DNA of 64,000 nt, from the NCBI GenBank assembly GCA_004794785.1, contig SJOL01006490.1, positions 948,847 through 1,012,846 on the forward strand, in the 5' to 3' direction. Both the position numbers and the translations under genes were made by a program. This document shows positions 27,028 to 38,149 of the stretch, in pieces. Origin of the DNA: Opisthorchis felineus. Its lineage: Eukaryota > Platyhelminthes > Trematoda > Opisthorchiida > Opisthorchiidae. Below the pieces are notes generated by a model that searched no databases, was not told where the DNA came from, and saw nothing but the letters and a program-made list of their open reading frames with translations. The number at the start of each line of letters is the position of its first letter. Position 1 is the first letter of the stretch.

Positions 27028-28464
27028 TTAATATTCAGCGTCTTCATCACCGTTTTCGTCTTCGTTTGCCTCCATTTCTATTTCTTCGTAGTCCTTTTCC
27101 AAAGCAGCTAAGTTTTCTCGAGCCTCGTTAAATTCCCCTTCTTCCATGCCTTCGCCCACGTACCAGTGAACAAATGCTCTTTTGGCGAACATCAGATCGA
27201 ATTTGTGATTCAAACGCTGCCAGGCTTCTCGAATTGCTGTGGTATTGCTCAGCATACACAGCGCCCGTTTGACCTTGGCCAAATCACCCGAAGGCACTAC
27301 AGATGGTGGTTGGCTATTGATACCGACTTTGAAGCCAGTTGGACACCACTCAACAAACTGCACGGATCCCTTGCTCTTTATGCTGGATATCGTATCAGTC
27401 ACATCCTTTGAGACCACGTCTCCCCGATACAGAAGGCAACAAGCAATGTATTTTCCCTTTCGTGGGTCACATTTGACCATTTGATTGGATGGATCAAAGC
27501 AGGCATGAGTGATTTCAGACACATTAAGTTGCTCATGGTAGGCTTTTTCTGCGGAGATAATGGGAGCATAAGTGGCCAGTGGAAAGTGTATCCGTGGATA
27601 AGGCACAAGATTTGTCTGGAATTCAGTTAGGTCCACGTTCAACGAGCCATCGAAACGTAGCGAGGCGGTTATGGAACTGACCACCTGGGCTATGAGACGG
27701 TTCAAATTTGTGTATGACGGTCGAGCAATGCCGAGGTTTCGCCTGAAATTGTGTTCTAGTTATCGTCAAAAAAGCTAACTCACTTTGATATGTCGTAAAT
27801 GGCCTCATTATCAACCATGAAGGCACAGTCCGAATGATCCAAAGTTGTGTGCGTCGTTAATATAGAATTATACGGTTCAACAACTGAGGTAGAAACCTCC
27901 GGGGCAGGATAAACGGCGAATTCCAACTTGGATTTCTTTCCGTATTCAATACTGAGTTTCTCCATTAGTAGTGACGTGAAACCTGAACCAGTCCCACCAC
28001 CAAAGGAGTGAAAAACCAGAAAGCCTTGAAGTCCTGAGCACTGATCAGTCATTTTTCGAATGCGGTCTACGACACCATCAATAAATTCACGACCGATCGT
28101 ATAGTGTCCGCGGGCATAATTGTTTGCTGCGTCTTCCTTACCACTGATTAGCTGCTCTGGATGGTACAACTGACGGTAGGTACCGGTACGAACTTCGTCA
28201 ATCACGGTAGGCTCTAGGTCGACAAACACTACGCGGGGCACATGCCTACCCGAACTCGTTTCGCTAAAGAATGTATTAAACGATCCGTCACATATACCAA
28301 TAGACGAATCACTGGGCATAGTGCCATCGGGTTGGATGCCATGTTCGACACAATAAAGCTCCCAACACGAGTTTCCAATTTGGACACCAGCCTGACCAAC
28401 GTGAACACTGATACACTCACGCTGAAAAAAGTATCATCAGTAGATGACCAAGAAAACTTACCAT
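27028..28464 (-). CDS. TUBA: Alpha-tubulin paralogue, three coding exons, 451 aa
   Basis: This second alpha-tubulin gene has coding exons at 28462-28464 (ATG only), 27784-28421 and 27028-27742, totalling 1356 bases with the stop. Introns are 40 and 41 bp with GT-AG ends at the same two codon positions as in the gene at 13416-14854. The MREC start, GGGTGSG loop, catalytic Glu near 254 and an acidic tail ending DAEY are all present. Residue 40 is Ser where Lys is usual, and the Cys of the conserved YDIC motif near 213 is Ser. The 37-53 loop is closer to typical alpha-tubulin (GSFNTFF) than in the other copy. The frame is undisturbed, so I expect a functional isotype. Same orientation, shared introns and similar sequence point to duplication followed by substantial divergence, perhaps with tissue-specific use. 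Confidence 0.96.
27743..27783 (-). other. Intron 2 of second alpha-tubulin gene, 41 bp
   Basis: The donor is GTGAGT and the acceptor TTTCAG. It interrupts the Lys codon after its second base, the same site and phase as intron 2 of the first copy. Translation across the junction matches the family. Confidence 0.93.
28422..28461 (-). other. Intron 1 of second alpha-tubulin gene, 40 bp
   Basis: The donor GTAAG directly follows the ATG. The acceptor TTTTTTCAG precedes the Arg2 codon. The position matches intron 1 of the first copy. Confidence 0.93.
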
Positions 28465-30824
28465 GTCTTTGGGTAAGTAATAGTTCAGAACGACGGTTCA
28501 GAGTTTGTGGCTCAGCCAGAATGCGTGTTTGAATTCAACGGCAGTGGTTTTGTAGTGAGTCAAGCGTGTGCTTTTACCAATCCTTTCAAAAACAAACAGG
28601 CAAGAATCAACAATTGGCTAAGAGTATCGCAGTCACGTGGGACTTTACAGTGCGCGAATTAGCTACGTAGCACAATCATAAGCATTTTTCGTTTTTTTCT
28701 TTCACTGCACTGTGCTGCTAGAATCACACCGAATGACTCACATGCGTGCGCCGGATTGGTCGAGGTAGAATTCTAGCGAACCGTTGTTGCTTTGAGGAGT
28801 AGCAGGTCAAATTGAATACGAGAAGGGTTCACTAACTTTTGTGAGTTTTAAACGAGAAACCTCATAGTTGAAGTATCAAACCTTAACAGCGCTTATCATC
28901 GATAACGTGCATGAAAACGCTGTCCTAGCCTCGACCGTTAAAATGTTTACCGTGTGTTAGATTATTTACCACATAGGTCTATTTAAGTGATCCTTAACCG
29001 GGAGAAGAAGCATAACACCCACGGTAGAGAATTCCAGAGCCTCACGGGAGGGAACAGAAGCACTCAGAACCTAGAAGATAAACTGCCGAATACTGCTTTT
29101 TTACCAGCATTTGCTGATTGTCCCATTTTTCCTACTAATTTTGTGTTGTCATTCCATCTGGTGTCCACTAACTACTTATTTCTATACGTTACTGATAGCG
29201 TTTGTGTGTTCAGGACTTATAATGATATTGTAGTCTTGCAGTCTTTTTAAAGCTAATCAGTGAAATTCCACTCAGGGGGGCGGGACAGACAACAAGTTAC
29301 TGAGGTAACCGGCCACAATTTTTGTGCCTGTAGCAGTAATCGCGTAGCTGCAAGAATCTGTCCTGTATCGTGACCAGTAGTGCTCCCAGCAGATGCTGAT
29401 CATTTGATCGACCTTAGTGGGAACATCCTGACTGCGGGGTCGCAAAAGAGGAAAGTTACAATATAGATGCACTGAGTCAGAAGGGAAAAACCGGAAAAGC
29501 CTACTAGTCGGTAGATCTGTGAAGACATCTGCAGAAGAAGAAACAAATCTAGTGACGGTTCTGAGGCAGCTGGCGTTGCGTTGAATTCGAGAAAAACGGA
29601 TCCTTATTTTTGAATGTAAGAGAGTCCAACTGGTCTATGGTATTTCCTGAAAGACTTATCTCGTTTGCTACTGTTGTAACCAGCTCCCTTTGATCCAGTT
29701 GATCTTGTTCCATGACGTGCTAACATCACTGTCCTGGTTTTAGTGACTCACTTTTGAATTACTTAGCTTTCCAAAGTCTTCCTAAAACATGTAAATGCTG
29801 ACTATATTTGGCCATGAACTAGCATGATGCATCACGCTGAACAGTTGTTTACCATACGCCTTACTCCAGGCCACTGTCTGAGCGCACTTGTAATTTTATC
29901 AGTTTGAAGTCTCAATTCTGCATTATTTAGAACTTCCAATTGTATGGATTCCAGTGGCACCAATATTTTACCAAAATTTTGGAGTTGGCTAGAGGAAGAT
30001 CAGTTTTAGTGCAAATTTTCTCCATTCATGAGGGATTCTTTGTCGCATATGTGGCTTTCCTCGAGTTTTGAGAAACAAGGACGACAAGTATGAAAGTGCC
30101 TAAAACATATCAGGTTTGAAATCAACTACCTAGGGCAGCTAGATCGTTGAGAGGTAAGGAGGGAAAAGCATATCATTTTCGGGCTGAGGCGAAATATAGT
30201 TGCATTACAGAGGTATCAAGCTTATTTCCAGAAGGCTTTAGTTTTCAAAATTTCCTGCAAAGTGCGTTGTTACCCCGGACAATATTTCCACTACGAGGGA
30301 GTCGGAACGCTGAGACAACATAAACTATCCGGTTGCGGAATTCAAGGCCAAGTTGGAAAATCTAACTTCATTATTTTAACAAGAAAGTTATACTTCGCTT
30401 GTAAACTAACATAATAGTCGTTTTACAAAAAGTGAAATTAACTCAGCTCCACATGGAGATTACTGCTTAGTCGCATCATGTGGTAGTCAACGCACTCGAG
30501 GACTGGGAATAATTCATATGTCACGGGCTGTTTTTTGTTGCACTTCTCCTCGGCTCAGTTGATGGAACTATTCACCAAACAGAACTCAACTACTTAAAAG
30601 TATTGATGAAATTTTTGGCTTATCTGCGGACCCACCTATTGCTTGCTCACTGTTTGTTTACTAAAACACCACTCATCTTCCGTGAGCATAGCAGTTCAGC
30701 GATATCCCCCGTGTATCCAATTAAGATGCGTCGGTAAAAGTGAAGTGACTCCCGGTGGTAACATAGTACCTAAAATCACACGAAATCACCCGTTAATGTG
30801 TAGTAGTGCATCATATTTAGGAAC
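28465..30824. other. Spacer between second tubulin gene and retroelement
   Basis: The right-hand neighbour of the ATG must contain the promoter and 5' untranslated region of the second tubulin gene. I cannot point to a TATA box. No other gene, repeat or RNA was recognised. Confidence 0.45.
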
Positions 30825-30831
30825 ATTAGTA
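30825..30831. repeat. Left target-site duplication
   Basis: ATTAGTA lies one base before the left LTR and recurs at 35367-35373 directly after the right LTR. Seven bases is slightly long for Ty3 elements, which usually duplicate 4-6 bp, so part of the match may be chance. Confidence 0.6.
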
Positions 30832-30832
30832 T

Positions 30833-30952
30833 TGCAGATGAACCAATGGAAGAAAGAGCGCTGCGGCTCAGTTGGCTACAACAGAGAGAAAATGAAATCT
30901 CAGTGAAATATTAAAGGGTAGAATTGTTCGTTAGGACCTGACTGTTCTAACA
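30833..30952 (-). repeat. 3' LTR (left), 120 bp
   Basis: On the minus strand it starts TGTTAG and ends CTGCA, giving TG...CA ends. It aligns along its whole length with 35245-35366, with about eight substitutions and one 2-bp gap. A polypurine tract abuts its inner edge. Confidence 0.88.
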
Positions 30953-30962
30953 CCTCCCTTTT
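30953..30962 (-). other. Polypurine tract
   Basis: AAAAGGGAGG on the minus strand lies immediately before the TGTTAG start of the 3' LTR, the expected place for the plus-strand primer of an LTR element. Confidence 0.85.
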
Positions 30963-31200
30963 AAAATTGTGTGTAGGTTTTCAGATGTGGAATCACCTGC
31001 ATTGGTGTAAATGGTTTTGGGGTACGACTGGACCACCGTCTTGGTGTGCATATGGATTCGACTGGGGGGTTGTCTGTTTGCACAGGTGGCACATGTGTGG
31101 ATGGTAACTCAAACGTATCCAACAATATGTTCAGAGGAATTGAGTTATCCGATGTATCCGGTGCAGCATATACAGGGCAAAGTTGATTCGCGTGACGGAC

Positions 31201-32850
31201 CTATGTGGTAGACTGTACGTTAACTTTATATATGACGTTATCCACGCGGCGCTTGATGTAACCATGAGTCCACTTCTCTCCGCCGCTGCGATAGTCCTTA
31301 GCCAAGACCGAATCACCGGGCTTTTAGTTGATGTGAACGGCACCATGATGGCGGCTGAGCTGTCGCTCCATTTGTGTGTTCCTTGTTCGTAGGTGCGGGG
31401 GAGATGGGTGTACTACATCTATGGGTAAACGGATTTTACCCCCGAAAAGCGCGGGTGAGTTGTTGTTTGGCACATTTTGGGTTAGGTGTCGCACGGTAGC
31501 TTAACAAGAAGGTTTCAATAATCTCCGCTGACTTTCGCTCCCATTTCAGTTACTGAAGTGCTCGTTTAAAGGTGTCGACAAATCTTTCGACTTGACCGTT
31601 AGATTGAGGATGGAATGGCGGTGATCTAACGTGGTGAATACCATTTTGGTTGCAAAACAAGGCAAATTCCGCCGAGGTAAATGCACTGCAGTTGTCTGAA
31701 ACCAATGTATCTGGCGTGCCGAACCAACTGAAGATTCGGGTGAGGGGCGAGATTGTGGAGCGAGAAGTGATGTGATCTATCACGATTATCTCCAGCCATT
31801 TACTGTAAGCGTCAAACATGATAAGATATTGTTGATTGTTAATAGGTCCAGCAAAATCAACGTGTAGACGCGACCAAGGGTTAGTTGGTGCAGGCCAAGA
31901 AGATAACTCGGCCTTCCGCGGCGATTTTGCACAACACTGACATCTGGAACAGGACTGCACAAGTTCTTCTAGCTGTTTGTCCATACCCGGACAGTATACA
32001 TAACTGAGCTCCAAGGCTTTCATGCGGTTGATGCCTGGGTGTCCAAAATGAAACTGTTTTAGTACCCGAGCTTGCAGTTTGGTTGGTATTATAACACGTT
32101 CACCAAAGAGGAGGCAACCATCGACTTCAGATAGAGAAAATCGTCTATGGAATAAGGACTGAATGTCTCGTGTCACTGACGATGGCCAGCGTGTTCGGTG
32201 ATAGTGTAATGCTTGTTGGAGCACGGGATCACATCTGGTTTCGTCCCGGACCATTGTTGAAGTAACCGGAAGAGCTCGAATGGATGCAGCGAATACGGTG
32301 CAAACTTCCGGCTCTACAGAAATGGAAGCCACAGCCGTATCCTCTGCCGGCTGTCGTTGTGAGTCCATCAGTCTTGATAAGGCGTCTGCCTGGCCAATGG
32401 TATCCGTAGACTGGTGTTTGATTGAAAAGTCATAGCCAATGAGAATGGTCGCCCAGCGCTGGAGACGATTTGCCGTGTATACCGGAACGCCTTTCTTCGA
32501 ACCGAAAATGCTGACAAGCGGCTTGTGATTGGTGAGGAGTATGAAATGGCGGCCGTAAATCATTTTGTGGAATTTCTTGACGGCAGATACGATTGCAAGT
32601 ACTTCTTTTTCTATTTGACTATAATTGCGTTCGGCTGGTGTCAAAGATCGGGCTGCATGGGCGATGGCTTTTTCAGATCCATCAGAAAATCTGTGGGAAA
32701 TGACTGCTCCGATTTCATGGTTGGATGCATCTGACGCTAGAATGATATCCATAGAGGGGTTGTAATGTGTAAGTAGCAGGTCTGATGATAGAAGTGATTT
32801 AACCGTGTCGAAGGCTGATTGACATTGAGATGACCAATTCCAGGGAACAT
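31201..32850 (-). pseudogene. pol remnant: RNase H and integrase
   Basis: The open segment 31550-32752 carries RNase H, which begins with the LASDAS motif near 32738. The usual second acidic residue in the TDHKPL motif is Asn (TNHKPL). Integrase follows with an HHCC zinc site (HFGHPG, then CSRCQCC) and the DDE triad: Asp in VDFAGP, Asp in VSDN, Glu in NGQVERF. A TAA interrupts at 31550-31552. Homology continues past it to a PGDSVLAKDY segment near 31280-31330, typical of the Ty3 integrase C-terminus, with a further frame shift near 31450-31480 and a TAA at 31324-31326. The product would be non-functional in its present form. Confidence 0.88.
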
Positions 32851-34170
32851 CCTTTTTAGGAGATGGTTGAGGGGACCACGAACACGGTACGTATCTGGTA
32901 GGAAAGCACTGTAATGGCTTACCAACCCGAGGAAAGATCGCAGTGAAGGCACATTCGTCGGTGGTGGTATTCTCTGAATTGCATCAATGTTGTCCGGGTC
33001 AGGATGAAGGCCAGATTTATCGAAAATGAAACCCAAATATTTGATAGACGTAAGAAAAAATACACATTTTTCTGCTCGGAGACGAAAGCCGTATTCCTGG
33101 ATTCGAGCAAGTACTGAGGTTAAGCGATGAAGGAGTTCTTCCTGATCACAGGCTGCCACAATGATATCATCCAAATAAGCCACGACGCCTCTTAACCCAT
33201 TAAGCATAGCGTCAATGATCTGTTGGAATATGGCTGGCGCCGTTTTTACTCCAAAAGGGAAACGATTCAACTGAAAAAGATCACGGTGCGTGTTAATGGT
33301 TAGAAGATCCTTGGAGTTATTTGCAACTTCGATTTGTAGATAGGCATCAGCCAGATCGAGTTTAGCAAAGCAAGTGCCTCCGTTGAGTTTGGTAAACAGG
33401 TCTTCTGGAACTGGGAGAGGATATTGACGTGAATCGAGTGCAGCATTCAATCCTGTGGAATAATCAGCACAAATCCTGATCTTCCCATTCGTCTTCTTGA
33501 CCACAGCAGTGGGGGCTGCCCAGGAAGAGTAATTGACAGACTGGATAACACCTGAAGTCTGGAGACGATAGAGTTCAGCGTCCACAGATGCAAGAGCCGC
33601 ATAAGGTACAGGGCGTTTTGGTCTGAAAACAGGTTTACTATTTGGCTTCAAATGAAGTGTGGCTTGGGGTTTGGAACAATGTCCAAGACCATCTTGAAAA
33701 ACAGAAAATTTTGATTGGATTATGTGTGAGAGTTGTTGTGAAATGCTTGTATGTGTGACATGCACGCTGTCATATACAGACTGTAGAGGGGCACGAAAAA
33801 GGTTTAACTGATCTATCCAATCAAGACCAAGCAAATTCAGATCTGGACAATCTGTGAGGTAACAAATGCCTTTAAATCGTACATTGTTGAACGACACATC
33901 ACAAGTGAGTTCACCAGTAAGCGGTATGTTGTTGCCGGAAGCAGATTGTGCACAATGGTTGGTAGCAGAAAATAATGGCCTCCCAATTGCATTCCAAGTG
34001 GAACGTGAAATCAGTGTGACGTCTGAGGATGTGTCGAGCTGAAGACGGATAGGATGATTATTCACGGAAAGTGTGATAAATTTTCTGCGTTTTGCGAAAT
34101 CCACTTTAAATGATACAAAGACAGAATTCGATCTACATCGCTTCCGTTGTGATATGGGAGCCGCTTTAGG
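32850..34170 (-). pseudogene. pol remnant: protease and reverse transcriptase
   Basis: The open segment 32850-34104 encodes an aspartic protease whose active-site motif reads LDTSS instead of LDTGS, then LLGLDW. A Ty3-type reverse transcriptase follows, with the catalytic YLDDII at about 33165-33182. The DTG-to-DTS change may itself weaken the protease. The frame is lost at an A run near 32847-32853, where homology passes to the frame used by RNase H. It is also broken near 34105-34115, where the upstream protease leader lies in another frame. Inside the element it follows gag, as expected. Confidence 0.9.
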
Positions 34171-34180
34171 TGCACTCTTT

Positions 34181-35119
34181 CAGTGATCAATTGGTTTTGC
34201 TCCCTGTGGAAAACAAAATCCCTCCTTATGACCAGTACGGCGACACGTCCGACATTTGTTTCCTGAACGGGCAAAAACGAACGTAATGCCAGTTACTACA
34301 AGACCAACATGGTGTAGAAGGTTTATTGTGTTTGCCACGGGGGTTGCGCTGCAACGTCTTATTCTGATTTCCGGAAACATGGTGCACTATGTCGTATGAG
34401 CCAGCTGATGCTTGGCCAATCATTGTGCTGTCCTAATTCAGTTGGATGAGGCGGTGATATTCAGCACTGAGCTCCTGTAGGGTTATCTTTGGGTTTTGTT
34501 GAAGCTGGTGCAACAATCTTGTCCGAATGTTTGCATGACGAGTGGACTGGATGCCGGATATAAATATAAGGCATTTGAATTGATTTTCGTTCATATCGCT
34601 GAGCTTGAAACGCTCACATTCTCGATTGACAAGTGTTGTAAAACCGACAAAGTCATCATCCTTCATGACCAATTTAAGGCATTGGTATCGGATGTTGAAC
34701 AAGGACATGTTGTCACCAAAGATTTTCGTAAGGGTCTGGACAGTGTTGTCAAAGCTGAGATCACTGGGCTCTTTAGGAAGTATGTAATTCGTGTAACGGT
34801 TGTGTTCACGTGTGCCAAGGTTCCTAAGTACCTTCCACGGGTCATCTTGCTTGGCGAAATCAACTTTGAATATATCTTGGTACCTTTTGAACCAAGAGTC
34901 GAAAGTTCGGTCTGCATCCGCGTCAAAAGTAAATTCGGTGATACAATTAGCAATAGAGTCTGTAGATGAAATTGATGGTTGACATATGCTGCTTTCTGGA
35001 GCCTGAATACTCAGATATTTGGTCAGCGCTTCTATGAGTTTCAGCTGCGTGTGCTCAAATTGCTTTTGTTGCTGCAGTTGCGTGTGCTCAAACTGCTTTT
35101 GCTGGTGTTCCAAAATCAC
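34181..35119 (-). pseudogene. gag remnant with two zinc knuckles
   Basis: The first 228 codons (34433-35119) resemble the gag-like region of K02A2.6-type elements, recognisable by FDSWFKRYQDIF and NRECERFKL. An in-frame TAG at 34433-34435 interrupts it, and the same frame resumes directly after. Two Cys-His boxes follow: CX2CX3HX4C, then, after a one-base frame break near 34263-34275, CX2CX4HX4C. These bind packaged RNA in related elements. The N-terminus carries a 33-bp tandem duplication. The true start is unclear; a GTG opens the frame here, and an ATG in another frame lies at about 35127. Confidence 0.85.
35042..35107 (-). repeat. 33-bp tandem duplication inside gag
   Basis: Two 33-bp units (35042-35074 and 35075-35107) give a repeated 11-residue QKQFEHTQL segment in gag. 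They differ at about five bases, so the duplication predates or accompanies the element's decay. Confidence 0.8.
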
Positions 35120-35141
35120 CTGAACTTGACATCGTGGGAAA

Positions 35142-35151
35142 CCCGTCGCCA
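35142..35151 (-). other. Candidate primer binding site (tRNA-Ser type)
   Basis: TGGCGACGGG on the minus strand resembles the start of primer sites complementary to the 3' end of some tRNA-Ser, as used by mag. It lies about 93 bp inside the LTR edge set by LTR alignment, whereas a true site should abut the LTR. Either the real 5' LTR is about 215 bp and the left copy is shortened, or this match is chance. Confidence 0.35.
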
Positions 35152-35244
35152 GTGTTGTATCTGTGTGCTAACTGGTGATTTAGGAGTTGAGTGAGGAAAC
35201 TACAAGGAATAAGAAAAAGGACACCGGATGAAGATCGGCTATAT

Positions 35245-35366
35245 TGTAGATGAACCAATGGAAGAAAGAGCGCTGCTGCTCAGCTGGCTACAACAAAGAG
35301 AAAATGAAATCTCAGTGAAATATTACAAAAGGTAGAATTGTTCGTTAGGTCCTGACCGTCCTAACA
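35245..35366 (-). repeat. 5' LTR (right), 122 bp
   Basis: On the minus strand it starts TGTTAG and ends CTACA, matching 30833-30952 across its length. It would hold the element's promoter. The inner edge is uncertain (see 35142-35151). Confidence 0.85.
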
Positions 35367-35373
35367 ATTAGTA
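35367..35373. repeat. Right target-site duplication
   Basis: ATTAGTA directly follows the right LTR and matches 30825-30831, supporting a single insertion event with both ends preserved. Confidence 0.62.
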
Positions 35374-38101
35374 ATAGGGCGAAGTGTTTTATTCTTACTT
35401 TCCTTTATCTACTTGAGACACAGAGAAGCTAAAGATGCGAATGCTTTCTTGAATCACGGCAGTTGGTTGGCATTACACTCAAGAAATGACGTTTGTAACC
35501 ACATAGCGTATAATGTTACCGCCGGCTGAAACAAGATGTTGCTTCACTGTCAAGTGTACCGCTTTATGTCAGCTTTCTGTCGCACTAAACCTTCTTCGAA
35601 AAGAAGTTCTGGTCACGTTCCGCGTTTTCTGAAAGCACACAGAAAGAAATAGTTGAACTGAGCGAATGGACAGTTTAGACAGAAGGGCGAGTAAGGTAAA
35701 AAGTTTGTGAAAGTTGTCTCCTTACAGGCCCAGACTTTGGACTCCATCAGTTCTTTGTTCACTGGTCATTTGGGTCCACCTTCAGTCATTTTTTAAAATC
35801 GGTTCGTGTATAGTTTTGGTAGTGGCAACTTCATACTGATCGAGAAAGGTGTGGTCTTTCTAACTAATGGATTATTATTTCAACCGACTGGGGCTTAAAG
35901 TATGGTCTGAAGGAGTAACAGTGACCGATCTTGAATTCTGTGTGTTGTGAATGAATAGGCGAAGAACCGGAAACAAACTTCTGGCGTTACGTATGACACT
36001 ATTCGCTTTTCCAAGCAAGCTCTGTTTTCCGAGGATGAAGTTGTTATTCTCACCCAGAATGTTTCGCTAATCTTGTTTATCCGTGATTCACAGATATTTG
36101 TAAAGACTAACCTATTGACTCAGCTCCCAGGTTTATCTGAAAATAAACACCGAACGAGCACAAGGTTTGAGTCATTGTACGTACTACTGAAACACCCACT
36201 AGAAAGATGGGAACCGTGTGCAGCAACGGTGCTCACTACTTGCCTCTGATGAGATTTGGTGGTCTGGGAAAACTGGAATGAATGTTTATTGTGGTGACTG
36301 CTGCAGTGTAAAGTTCCTGACGTTTTTAAGTTATTCTAACTATAAGGCACACTAACGGCTAGGACAATCTACTGCTAAACAGCATGAAGTACAAAGCATA
36401 TGGGTTCTCATTGCTTTTAAGCTTGGTGTGATAAATACCCTACTCAACTGGGCAGGCTTAAAAAGCACTAGAGATTGCCTAGAATATAGATAAACTTAAT
36501 GATATCAACGTCTGCAGAAAAGCCCTTTTAATACACTTTGCGTCACATACTATAGAAAATGGGATCTATCGCAAACGGTCTTTTAGATCAGGAGATCACC
36601 TTAGAAGGAAAAGGGCCAGAATCACTAGACAACTCTATAACGCACGTATCTGGTTGCATAGATACGTCAGTTGCTTGCTAAGAAAGCATCAGTTTCAACA
36701 AATTTGCACGTGATCCATCAGCTCATTCCACCCCGTATGATATCTATCAGCCTAGCTGAAGATGCGATTACAATTAAATATGAAGATGCAGACGGTATGT
36801 ATTCCAGAAAATTGCGGGCGTACCACGTCTGCAAATGCTTCAGTTAGCAGGAAGTACTGACACCCCTATGAACAGCAACACCATTCGATAGCAAACGATG
36901 CGATTTATACCCGTCGCTGTCCTGACACAGACTTTTGTTTCACGATACTGGCACGGGACACGAACCTAGTATTCCTGGGTGTCTCTCAAGCGCAGTTGCT
37001 TAAATTTGTGCGACCTAGTTTTTGTTCAAAAGATGCTGAGTACTGTAGTCAACTGACCTTGTTTTTTCGCTATACCTGTCTTCCAAACTTAATGACTAAG
37101 GAGGCTTTTATTTACCTATTTCAGTGTGCACGGTAACAAGCACTTCTTACATAAAGCTTTCAAGTGTTTTACTAAATATTCTACTAATCTCTGTCGCTGA
37201 ATATGCACAATAAACTCAAATCAACCTCCAAAGGGCTCCTCATGTGGAAAGAAATTCTCTGATCCTTCGAATAAATTTGGTTCGCTGATTAGTACCAAAA
37301 AACAGAGACTATCATTATTGACTGAAGCAGACGGTGAAACAAACTGGGTATTTTCTTTCAGCTTCTGTACACGGCATACACCTTGGTCTTAAATCTTCCG
37401 TGAGCTACTTGAGCTACTCTATACTTGCAACAGAAGGAAGTCTAATCTGACTAGATACAGTTGCTACAGCCTTTTTGAGAAGTCGTATGAGGTCGCAACA
37501 ACGTAGAACTACCTTTGAAACTGACGGACACGTACTCACTCAAGTAGACTACGATATACTTGAACAGCTAGATGAGTATATTTCAAATCTGTTTAAGTCT
37601 AGGTATATACATCTAACAATGCTAGAGCGAACTAGATCGGTGACATCGAAACCCATAGAAAGCTTCGAAGTTATGAGCACAGTGATCTCAGTAAATGACA
37701 CTGTACACAATGCATTTTCATTCTGTCTAGGGGATTTGTTGGCCCGCCGTTTGGCTTTAATTCCTCCAACCCTATTTCGGTGTTGCCGATATAGATGAAA
37801 TGGTAATTATTTGAAGTGACAGACTGCACGTCAGTCTCGATGGCTGTTGCTTGTCAGTGCTGGTTACCTCGCCCCATTCAAACACAGAAGATGCGACCAA
37901 GGAGCACCGAGCGCTGGTTAGCAAGTACTCTCCCAAGGTGCAAAAATACTGAGGTTATTTCCTATGTCTTACGAGATGACACATTTCATATAATCTGTTC
38001 ATGGTGTTCAAGACAAAATCTCGCGGCAACCTGTGTCCTACCGAAGAATTTGGTATCTAATGTGTTATCTAACGTGAGGGCAATTTGAGTGTTCACCACA
38101 T

Positions 38102-38103
<2 letters not shown>
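35374..38103. other. Intergenic DNA, no gene recognised
   Basis: No repeat or gene identified. The longest frame (37475-37798, plus, 107 codons) looks acceptable in composition but has no recognisable domain, no clear start context and no clear splice partners. Confidence 0.4.

Positions 38104-38146
<43 letters not shown>
38104..38146. repeat. (TA)n microsatellite
   Basis: About 21 uninterrupted TA units. It is a likely site of length variation and assembly error. Confidence 0.97.

Positions 38147-38149
<3 letters not shown>

Larger units (their letters stand above)
30832..35366 (-). mobile_element. Degenerate Ty3/mag-like LTR retrotransposon, about 4.5 kb
   Basis: In minus orientation the order is LTR, gag with zinc knuckles, protease, reverse transcriptase, RNase H, integrase, polypurine tract, LTR. 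This is the Ty3 (Metaviridae) order. Gag and pol resemble proteins annotated K02A2.6-like, the mag group, as do the short LTRs and total length. The two LTRs differ at about 8 of 120 positions plus a 2-bp indel by eye, so insertion is old. Pol is broken by several stops and frame shifts and cannot act on its own. No envelope-like frame follows pol. Confidence 0.92.

Noticed and set aside
34496..34969. 157-codon open frame on the plus strand
   Set aside because: It is the antisense shadow of the retrotransposon gag frame at 34433-35119, which has clear homology.
37475..37798. 107-codon frame on the plus strand
   Set aside because: Composition is plausible, but no domain, splice partner or promoter supports it.
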